A stretch of 64,000 nucleotides of DNA from Desulfobacteraceae bacterium (GTDB lineage Bacteria > Desulfobacterota > Desulfobacteria > Desulfobacterales > Desulfosalsimonadaceae), in contig JAIPES010000001.1 in the NCBI GenBank assembly GCA_021737045.1, positions 21,589 to 85,588 on the forward strand, in the 5' to 3' direction. This document shows, piece after piece, positions 56,870 through 64,000 of this stretch. The position numbers and the translations under genes were made by a program. Under the pieces are notes generated by a model. That model made no database searches. It was not told the origin of the DNA and was given only the letters and a program-made list of their open reading frames with translations. Each line of letters starts with the position of its first letter. The first letter of the stretch is position 1.

Positions 56870-57958
56870 TTATTTGTTCCTGCTTTCAAATTCCTTCATA
56901 AAGGATATCAGTTTTTCAACGTTTTCCACTGTGGTGGCGTTGTAGATCGAGGCCCGGCAGCCGCCAACCGAACGATGGCCTTTAAGACCGCCAAGACCGT
57001 TTTGGGCGGCTTCGTCAATGAATTTCTTTTCCAGTTCCTCGCTGGGCAGCCGGAAAGTGACATTCATCAGAGAGCGGCTGTCGAGATCCGCGGTTCCCTT
57101 GTAAAAATCGCTTTCATCAAATGCGGCATAAAGCAGTTCCGCCTTTTTCCGGTTGATTTTCTCCATCTCCCCGAGTCCGCCAATGGTCTCCTCCAGCCAT
57201 TTGAGCACCAGCTGCACCGTGTAGATGGCAAAGCATGGCGGGGTGTTGTACATGGAGTTTTTTTCCACATGGGTGCGGTAGTCCAGCATGGTGGGCAGAC
57301 CGTCGGGGATGAGCTTGAGCATATCATCGCGCACAATCACCATGCAAACCCCGGCAGGGCCGATATTTTTCTGCGCCCCAACATAGATCATGCCGAATTT
57401 GGACATGTCAATGGGCCGGCACATGAAGTCCGAGGACATGTCCGCAACAAGGGGTACATTTCCCGTGTCCGGAAACTGATCCCACTGAGTCCCCTTGATG
57501 GTGTTGTTGGAGGTTATATGGACGAATTCGGCATCCGGGGTAAATGAGAACTCCTTGGGAATGTAGGCGAAATTGCGGTCCTCGGAAGAGGCGGCCACGT
57601 TGAAGTTCTTTTTCTGGATTTGGGCTTCCTTGATGGCCTTGGTGGACCATGTGCCGGTGTTGATGTAGTCGGCTGTGCGGCCGTCTGCAAGGAAATTCAT
57701 GGGGATCATGGCAAACTGCAGGCTGGCGCCGCCCTGGAGAAACAGGACGTGATAATCATCCCCGATGCCCAAAAGACGCTTGGTGCGGGCTACGGCATCA
57801 TTGATCACATTGTCAAAGTCGCTGGACCGGTGACTGATTTCCAAAATGGACATGCAGCAGTTTTGAAAATTCAGTACATTGGCCTGAAGTTCCTGGAGCA
57901 CCGGTTCGGGCAGGGCTGCCGGACCGGCGTTGAAATTGCAAATTCGATTGACTTCCAT
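56870..57958 (-). CDS. serC: Phosphoserine aminotransferase
   Basis: RICNFNAGPAALPEPVLQELQ...FLQGGASLQFAMIPMNFL...AQKNIGPAGVCMVIVRDD...GHRSVGGCRASIYNAT. Confidence 0.95.
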   Translation of the reverse strand: MEVNRICNFNAGPAALPEPVLQELQANVLNFQNCCMSILEISHRSSDFDNVINDAVARTKRLLGIGDDYHVLFLQGGASLQFAMIPMNFLADGRTADYINTGTWSTKAIKEAQIQKKNFNVAASSEDRNFAYIPKEFSFTPDAEFVHITSNNTIKGTQWDQFPDTGNVPLVADMSSDFMCRPIDMSKFGMIYVGAQKNIGPAGVCMVIVRDDMLKLIPDGLPTMLDYRTHVEKNSMYNTPPCFAIYTVQLVLKWLEETIGGLGEMEKINRKKAELLYAAFDESDFYKGTADLDSRSLMNVTFRLPSEELEKKFIDEAAQNGLGGLKGHRSVGGCRASIYNATTVENVEKLISFMKEFESRNK

Positions 57959-58132
57959 AAATGGTTCCTCCGGTTGATTATTGAAATAATTTTGGATAAA
58001 TGACAAAATGAAACATAAAATAATAAGTATTACATAATTGTTAAAATAAGTCAACAACTAATGATTGTCCAAAATTGCAGGCAGTTGCATTTTTTTCACA
58101 GAGTCCTTCCACCGGTCGTAGCGGCCGGGTTG

Positions 58133-58161
58133 TTGACATCTGCGCGGCTTTGCCATAAAAC
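58133..58161 (+). promoter_or_regulatory. Candidate sigma70 promoter for hisD
   Basis: TTGACA, 17-nt spacer, TAAAAC. Confidence 0.5.
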
Positions 58162-58255
58162 AGATACCAATTTTGATCGATCCCGGAACATCCCGGGACA
58201 TTGATCCGGTCAGGCCGTAAAACCGGGTTGAATCTCAGCGCTGGAGAACTGGAAA

Positions 58256-59557
58256 ATGAAGATCTATGATTACCCCTCTGCTGAGGCGGAAAATCGGATT
58301 CAGGCAATTTTAAGCCGTGGCATAGATACGGCAGCGGCGGATTATCAAAATGTTTCCGCCATTGTCGGGGATGTCCGGAACCGGGGGGACGAAGCGGTGG
58401 TGGAATACACCAACCGCTTTGATGCACCTCAGATGCGCATCTCCGGGATCAGGGTGACAGCGCAGGAAATCGAGGCGGCCCGAAATTCTGTCGGCTCTGA
58501 ATTTTCGGCCGCCCTTGAGACGGCGGCATCCCAGATTGAGGCGTTTCATCGCAGGCAGGTGCGCAATTCCTGGTTTACCGCAGACCGCGAGGGCGTGGTG
58601 CTCGGTCAGTTGACCAATCCAGTGGATGCGGCCGGGGTTTATGTCCCCGGGGCAAAGGGCGGTACAACGCCCTTGGTGTCGTCGGTGCTCATGGGCGCCA
58701 TACCGGCTGCCATTGCCGGTGTCAGCCGGATTGTCATGGTGACCCCGCCCATGGAAGACGGCACAATCAATGCGCATTTGCTGGCAGCAGCACATCGGGT
58801 CGGGGTGACGGAAATTTATAAAACCGGCAGCGCCTGGGCCATAGCCGCCCTGGCATACGGTACAAAGACCATTAATCCAGTGGACGTGATCGTTGGGCCG
58901 GGAAATATTTATGTGACCCTGGCCAAAAAAATTGTCTCTGCGTTCGTGGGCGTGGATATGATTGCCGGGCCCAGTGAAATCCTGGTTGTGGCCGACGAAG
59001 CAGCCGATCCGGGTTTTATCGCAGCCGACCTGTTGTCCCAGGCAGAACACGATCCCCTGTCGTCGGCCATACTCGTGGCCACATCCCGTGATTTGGCCCA
59101 ATCCGTGCAATCCGAGATTCAGCACCAGATGGCAGGTCTTTCCAGAAAACAAATCGCAGCGCAGTCCATAGAAGAGTTTGGTGCGGTTTTTGTGGTCCGT
59201 GATATTTCCGCGGCCTTGGCGTTGTCCAACCGGATCGCACCCGAGCATCTGGAATTGCAGATCCGGGATCCGTTTGCCTGGCTGTCGCTGGTCAAAAACG
59301 CAGGGGCGGTTTTCCTCGGCGCCTACACCCCGGAGCCGGTTGGCGATTACATGGCCGGCCCCAATCACGTGCTGCCCACCGGCGGTTCGGCCCGGTTTTC
59401 ATCGGCCCTTTCGGTTGACTGCTTTGTCAAACAGTCCAGCGTGGTTTATTATTCAAAAGAAGCGTTTGAACGCGAGGCTGACGCCATTGCCGGTTTGGCC
59501 GAAATTGAGGGATTGTCCGCACATGCGGCATCCATCCGGCAGCGGCTTAAATCATGA
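58256..59557 (+). CDS. hisD: Histidinol dehydrogenase
   Basis: AAGVYVPGAKGGTTPLVSSVLMGAIPAAIAGV...GPGNIYVTLAKKIV...DMIAGPSEILVVAD...GPNHVLPTGGSARFSSALSV. Confidence 0.96.
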   Translation: MKIYDYPSAEAENRIQAILSRGIDTAAADYQNVSAIVGDVRNRGDEAVVEYTNRFDAPQMRISGIRVTAQEIEAARNSVGSEFSAALETAASQIEAFHRRQVRNSWFTADREGVVLGQLTNPVDAAGVYVPGAKGGTTPLVSSVLMGAIPAAIAGVSRIVMVTPPMEDGTINAHLLAAAHRVGVTEIYKTGSAWAIAALAYGTKTINPVDVIVGPGNIYVTLAKKIVSAFVGVDMIAGPSEILVVADEAADPGFIAADLLSQAEHDPLSSAILVATSRDLAQSVQSEIQHQMAGLSRKQIAAQSIEEFGAVFVVRDISAALALSNRIAPEHLELQIRDPFAWLSLVKNAGAVFLGAYTPEPVGDYMAGPNHVLPTGGSARFSSALSVDCFVKQSSVVYYSKEAFEREADAIAGLAEIEGLSAHAASIRQRLKS

Positions 59558-59627
59558 GGCAGGCCTTAAAGTTGTCTGCCAGTATCCAGAGCCCGAACAG
59601 GATGTCTGCTTCGGGAAAAATCCGGCC

Positions 59628-59656
59628 TTGACAAGAGACCGGCCAGTACATATTTT
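59628..59656 (+). promoter_or_regulatory. Candidate sigma70 promoter for the DUF134 gene
   Basis: TTGACA, 17-nt spacer, TATTTT. Confidence 0.45.
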
Positions 59657-59690
59657 AAGTTTTTGAGACTATACTCATAAGGTGGGAAAA

Positions 59691-60131
59691 ATGGGAAGAC
59701 CGCATAAAAAACGCAATGTCGCATACAATCCAAATGTCAGCTATTTCAAGCCCCGGGGGATTCCCATGAAGGAGCTTTCGGAAAGTGTTCTGACAGTGGA
59801 TGAATGCGAAGCCATCCGGCTGGCCGATTATGAAGGATACTCCCATGAGGCCGCAGGAGAGCTGATGGGCGTTTCCAGGGCCACTTTCGGCCGGATTATC
59901 GAACAGGCGCGCAAAGTAGTGGCCGATGCCCTGATAAACGGCAGGGCCATCCGCATTGAAGGCGGTTCCTACCGGTTCGTGGATACGGAGCGGCGGTTTG
60001 GCTGCAAGGTATGCAACCATCAGTGGGTGCTGCCTTGCGGAACCGGCCGGCCGGAGAATTGCCCGGAATGCGGGGATATCCAGGTAGGCCGGGTTGGGCC
60101 CTCAGACAGCAAGCCCTCCGAGTGCCGATAG
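59691..60131 (+). CDS. DUF134 family putative DNA-binding protein
   Basis: MGRPHKKRNVAYNPNVSYFKPRGIPMKELSESVLTVDECEAIRLADYEGYSHEAAGELMGVSRATFGRII; C-terminal zinc-like CKVCNHQW...CPECG. Confidence 0.9.
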   Translation: MGRPHKKRNVAYNPNVSYFKPRGIPMKELSESVLTVDECEAIRLADYEGYSHEAAGELMGVSRATFGRIIEQARKVVADALINGRAIRIEGGSYRFVDTERRFGCKVCNHQWVLPCGTGRPENCPECGDIQVGRVGPSDSKPSECR

Positions 60132-60183
60132 GCGCCGGCTTTTGAATTGTTCATTTTATTTTGCATATAAGGAGCAGGCAATC

Positions 60184-61026
60184 ATGGAAAAGTGTCAGCA
60201 GGGCGGATGCAGCTCGCAGCAGGCCCAGCAGCAGCAACAGCAGCAGCAGGAACAGTCGGTCAAGGAAACCCTTGCCAAAATCAAAAACAAGTTCGTGGTC
60301 ATGAGCGGCAAGGGCGGCGTGGGAAAGACCAGCGTGTCTGTGAACCTGGCCATGGCCCTGGCAGAAAAGGGATACCAGGTGGGCATTATGGATGTGGACG
60401 TGCACGGCCCGGATGTGCCCAGGATGCTGGGTTTGTCCGGCATGCTCACCGGTGACGGCAAAAAACTCGCTCCCATGCGCTACAGCGACCACCTGGCGGC
60501 CATTTCCATTGAGGGGCTCATGCCGGACAAGGATTCAGCCGTGATCTGGCGGGGGCCGCTAAAGCATTCGGCCATTACCCAGTTTGTCTCCGACGTGGAC
60601 TGGGGGGAACTGGATTTTCTGATCGTGGATTCGCCTCCGGGCACAGGAGATGAGCCCATGAGCGTGGCCCAGACCATTGCCGACGCACAGGCCATTATCG
60701 TGACCACTCCCCAGGAGGTGGCCCTTTCAGACGTGCGCAAATCCATTAACTTCTGCAGCAAGGTGGAAATGCCCGTATTCGGCGTTATTGAGAACATGAG
60801 CGGGTATGCCTGCCCCCACTGCGGCGAAACCATTGAGCTGTTTGGTTCCGGCGGCGGGGAGAAAACCGCGCAGCAGTTCGGGCTCAATTTTCTGGGCCGG
60901 ATTCCCTTTGATGCCAACATGGTCAAGTCCGGCGATGCCGGCCAGTCCTATATGCGTGCATATGCGGATTCGGCTGTGACACAGGCCTTTGACCGGATCG
61001 TGGAGCAAATGGGCAAGCTGATCTAA
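60184..61026 (+). CDS. mrp: Mrp/NBP35-type Fe-S carrier P-loop ATPase
   Basis: VMSGKGGVGKTSVSVNLAMALAEKGYQVGIMDVDVHGPDVPRMLG; N-terminal Cys and poly-Gln tract; CPHCG. Confidence 0.93.
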   Translation: MEKCQQGGCSSQQAQQQQQQQQEQSVKETLAKIKNKFVVMSGKGGVGKTSVSVNLAMALAEKGYQVGIMDVDVHGPDVPRMLGLSGMLTGDGKKLAPMRYSDHLAAISIEGLMPDKDSAVIWRGPLKHSAITQFVSDVDWGELDFLIVDSPPGTGDEPMSVAQTIADAQAIIVTTPQEVALSDVRKSINFCSKVEMPVFGVIENMSGYACPHCGETIELFGSGGGEKTAQQFGLNFLGRIPFDANMVKSGDAGQSYMRAYADSAVTQAFDRIVEQMGKLI

Positions 61027-61092
61027 ACCTCAGCTCAGGCCAAAGGGTTTGGCCGGAAAAAAACGGTTCAGAACCCCGATTCCAAAATCAGG

Positions 61093-61129
61093 GCGGGGCG
61101 CAGTGGTATTGAATGCGCCCCGCTTTTTT
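61093..61129. terminator. Terminator between mrp (+) and pfk (-)
   Basis: GCGGGGCGCA-N11-TGCGCCCCGC TTTTTT. Confidence 0.8.
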
Positions 61130-63224
61130 ATTTGCGTTCCAGTTCGTTTAACACCAGGGTAATGGGCCGGGAATCCTCGCTTTCGCCTGAATAGCGGATG
61201 GGTCCGGGCCTGCGGTAACAATCCGGTCCGGGTTCGGCGGCCAGCCATTTCTCCCGCATGGCCGAAAACACCCCGAAGGCCGGGGCTTCAATGTCCACAA
61301 GGGATTTTTCCAGCACCAGGGCCAGTTTCCCTTTGCGTTCCTCCAGGTGCATGAGGGGGGCAATGGGAATGCCCAACGGCGTCCAGTCAGAAAAATCCTT
61401 TTCCAGGTTCTTGATGGCCGCCATCTGTCCGGTGGCCCCGCAGGCGATTAAGGCAAATACGGTTCGCCCCAGATTGTAGGTGTAGGTGCAGTCAAACCAG
61501 GTGGGATCATTTCCCCGGCCGTCATAGCCGTAGAAATGATTCTGGGTCTTGAATTTGGGCATGGAGGCCTTGTAGATTTTGTCAATGGGTTTGGGAATGT
61601 CTTTGCTTTCATCCAACACCCCTTCCCTGGCCAGGGTCTGTTTTAAGGTTTTCACCGAAACCGCGGATTTTTTGACCAGCAGAAAGGCATCATCGGTGTC
61701 AAAGTTTTGAAACAGGGCCCGGCCGTAAGTTTGCGGATCCAGGCCGCCTTTTTCCATGGTCCGGGCATACCAGCCCCGTTCGATGCCGATTTTATAGACG
61801 CCCTGCTCGGCCAGGGTTTTCAGGTAATCCCTGACCAGGCCCATGATCACCTTGTCGGTTTCCACCTGGGAGAACTGGAAGTTGCCGTGGCTGTCGCGCT
61901 CAGTGAGCAGGCCTTCCTGGAAAAACGGGGGCAGGACATTAAACAGGTCGTCATCCCGGGTGTTCCAGACCGTGAAAATATGGTTTTCCCGGGCCATGCG
62001 GGCCATGCGCCGCAAATAGTCCAGCTTGTCGTCCAGGGTCGGGAAGTCCGAGTGAAAATCCGTGTCATGGGTCTGGTTGTAGTCTGCGATAATGGTGTTG
62101 AGCTTGATAATAAACACCTGGATTTCATTGATAAATTCCAAAAGCCCCTCGGGCATGACAATCACGCCGTAATTTTTGCCCGCAGCCGCCCGCTTGACAA
62201 TGCCGTCGCAGATCAGCCGGGAGACGTGCCGAAGGGTCATGCCATAGGCGGTATAATCCACGGTTCCCTGCTCACGGGCTTTTTCGATCCGCTCCTCGTC
62301 GATGAAATCAGCCACCTCCTCGCCGATGAGCGTAATATTGGGATGGACCTGCAGACCCACTTCCAGGGCCAGGTGGCTGGCCACCCGCCCCATGACCTTG
62401 CAGATATGCCAGTATTTTACATCTGAGCTGCAGTCCGCGCACAATCCGCTGACATTGTGGGCAAAGGCCCGGGCCGCAGTGTGAAAGCCAAAGGACATGG
62501 CACACAACAGCTCGTTGTTTTTGTCCCGCACCTGGATATCGCCGTCAATGGTTTTGGGCACGCCAATGACCTGGATGCCGTCGTTGAAAAACTCCTGGGC
62601 CATGAATGCGGCATTGGTGTTGGAATCATCACCGCCCACGATCACCAGGGCATCCAGGTTCAGATCCTGGCAGTGGCGACGGGCCAAATCCATTTTTTCC
62701 GGTGTGTCGATTTTGGACCTTCCGGTTCCGATCATGGTAAAGCCGCCCAGGTTGCGGTAGGAATCGACTTTTTCCCGGGTGATTTCCATGTAATTGTTTT
62801 CCAGGATACCGTCAGGACCCAAAAGAAATCCGAAAAGGCGGCTGTTTTCATTGGCCGCGAACATGGCGTCAAACACTCCGGCAATCACGTTATGCCCTCC
62901 CGGGGCCGGCCCGCCGGAAAACACAATGCCGATGTTTAGCCGCCGGTCCGAAGGTTTGGCTGCCGGGTCCGGCTCATCCCCGCCCACGATGCCCTCCACC
63001 GGGTTGTCAATGATATCCGGCAGGCTTTCCCGGGCCGAGGGGTGGATCTGAAAACCATAACGGTTTTCTGTTTCCAGCCGGATAAAAGGGGATTTGAAGA
63101 CTTCGCACACAGGGGGAACAAATCCGAGCCGTTCAGACAAGGCGGAACTGGCGCTGCTGACGGTTTTTTCAACGTCTGCCTGCGCCATAAAAGACTCCAG
63201 CGACCAGGTGCTTTTTTCCGTCAT
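61128..63224 (-). CDS. Long-type 6-phosphofructokinase (probably PPi-dependent)
   Basis: NIGIVFSGGPAPGGHNVIAGVFDAM, IGTGRSKIDT, LVIVGGDDSNTNAAFMAQEF, GVPKTIDGDIQV. Confidence 0.9.
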   Translation of the reverse strand: MTEKSTWSLESFMAQADVEKTVSSASSALSERLGFVPPVCEVFKSPFIRLETENRYGFQIHPSARESLPDIIDNPVEGIVGGDEPDPAAKPSDRRLNIGIVFSGGPAPGGHNVIAGVFDAMFAANENSRLFGFLLGPDGILENNYMEITREKVDSYRNLGGFTMIGTGRSKIDTPEKMDLARRHCQDLNLDALVIVGGDDSNTNAAFMAQEFFNDGIQVIGVPKTIDGDIQVRDKNNELLCAMSFGFHTAARAFAHNVSGLCADCSSDVKYWHICKVMGRVASHLALEVGLQVHPNITLIGEEVADFIDEERIEKAREQGTVDYTAYGMTLRHVSRLICDGIVKRAAAGKNYGVIVMPEGLLEFINEIQVFIIKLNTIIADYNQTHDTDFHSDFPTLDDKLDYLRRMARMARENHIFTVWNTRDDDLFNVLPPFFQEGLLTERDSHGNFQFSQVETDKVIMGLVRDYLKTLAEQGVYKIGIERGWYARTMEKGGLDPQTYGRALFQNFDTDDAFLLVKKSAVSVKTLKQTLAREGVLDESKDIPKPIDKIYKASMPKFKTQNHFYGYDGRGNDPTWFDCTYTYNLGRTVFALIACGATGQMAAIKNLEKDFSDWTPLGIPIAPLMHLEERKGKLALVLEKSLVDIEAPAFGVFSAMREKWLAAEPGPDCYRRPGPIRYSGESEDSRPITLVLNELERK

Positions 63225-63477
63225 TTGTTTTTTTCTCCGTTTTTTTCCGGGTTGCCGATTCTTATATGCGGGTCTGTATCCAAGTATATCGTCTGATGCC
63301 GGGGTGTCAAGCATCCAGGGCAGAAGGCGGTTTGATTTTTCTGAAAAAGCGGCTTTTTCGCACATCTCCTGCATTCTTTTTGCGCACAGGCGCAATCATT
63401 GCTATATTTGTGGGAAATATCCGAAAACGAAGTTTGTTTTTAAAATAGCAAACCATTGGTTCACAAGGAGAGGACAA

Positions 63478-63873
63478 ATGCAGAAGGATCTGAAATCCTA
63501 TTTTGAGGACACCGAGGGCACCGGCATTCTATCCACGGCCGATTCGGCCGGAAACGTCAACGCTGCTGTCTATGCAAGGCCCCATATACTCGAAGACGGC
63601 TCTGTGGCCATGATCATGCGCGACCGGCTGACCCGGAAAAATCTGCTGGAAAATCCAAAGGCGTCCTATCTGTTTATGGAGAAGGGCCCGGGCTACAAGG
63701 GCTGCCGGCTGTATCTGACAAGAACCGGCGAGGAAAACGATGTGGAGAAAATCAAGTCTATGAAGCGGCGGTGTCCCACAACAGATGCGGATCCGGACCA
63801 GACCGATCTGTACCTGGTCACTTTCCGGCTGGATAAAACCCTGCCCCTGATCGGTGCGGGCAGTGACAAGTGA
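63478..63873 (+). CDS. Pyridoxamine 5'-phosphate oxidase-family flavin-binding protein
   Basis: YFEDTEGTGILSTADSAGNVNAAVYARPHILEDGSVAMIMRDRLTRKNLLENPKASYLFME. Confidence 0.8.
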   Translation: MQKDLKSYFEDTEGTGILSTADSAGNVNAAVYARPHILEDGSVAMIMRDRLTRKNLLENPKASYLFMEKGPGYKGCRLYLTRTGEENDVEKIKSMKRRCPTTDADPDQTDLYLVTFRLDKTLPLIGAGSDK

Positions 63874-63940
63874 TAATGGAGAGAAGAAGCTGAAAGTTCT
63901 TATCTTTATAAAAGATTGCTGTTCGTGCTGGGTTCTGTGA

Positions 63941-64000
63941 TTTTCGCATGATGCCAACCCGGTGGCGGTTTGCTCCCTGCTGACCGCTTGCGCGCTCAAT
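63941..64000 (+). repeat. Conserved-core/variable-arm hairpin, copy 5 (truncated by window end)
   Basis: TTTTCGC-[ATGATGCCAACCCGGTGGC]-GGTTTGCTCCCTGCTGACCGCTTGCGCGCTCAAT... Confidence 0.85.

Noticed and set aside
60220-60255. CAG/CAA tract in mrp as an independent microsatellite locus
   Set aside because: It is in frame and encodes a poly-Gln linker; kept only as part of the mrp finding.
16345-64000. CRISPR array interpretation of the repeated TTTGCTCCCTGCTGACCGC... sequence
   Set aside because: Copies are isolated, kilobases apart, in both orientations, without spacer arrays or cas genes; the variable arms are self-complementary, unlike spacers.
1-64000. Integrated phage, ICE, toxin-antitoxin or canonical defence island
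   Set aside because: No integrase, phage structural genes, restriction-modification, TA pair or cas genes were recognised in the ORFs.

Overview
The window reads as a gene-dense, GC-rich chromosomal segment of a Desulfobacterota (probably sulfate-reducing, Desulfobacteraceae-like) genome. The lineage is inferred from family content only. I support about 50 protein-coding genes on both strands. I found no rRNA, tRNA, CRISPR array or intact transposase. Core content includes rnd, thrS, fusA, parAB, ispH, purN, mazG, nadA, serC, hisD, mrp and a PPi/ATP-type phosphofructokinase. A bioenergetic island at ~37.7-50.9 kb encodes MetF-like, double-length HdrA, MvhD-like, MetV and MetF, then signalling proteins, then NfnAB. 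The strongest unusual signals are: (1) an HdrD/TmcB-like CCG-domain Fe-S protein at 3014..4354(-) that a caller splits at an in-frame TGA replacing a CCG-domain cysteine, with a good bacterial SECIS-like hairpin just downstream (candidate selenoprotein); (2) a five-copy intergenic hairpin family with an almost invariant ~48-nt core, but arms that differ completely between copies while staying complementary within each copy; (3) an EndoQ-like PHP nuclease fused to a UvrD-type helicase, divergent from a split rdgC, with two oppositely oriented copies of the hairpin family between them; (4) an IspH-UbiA-like fusion; (5) several other palindromic/MITE-like repeats. All family assignments come from reading motifs by eye; no database search was run.
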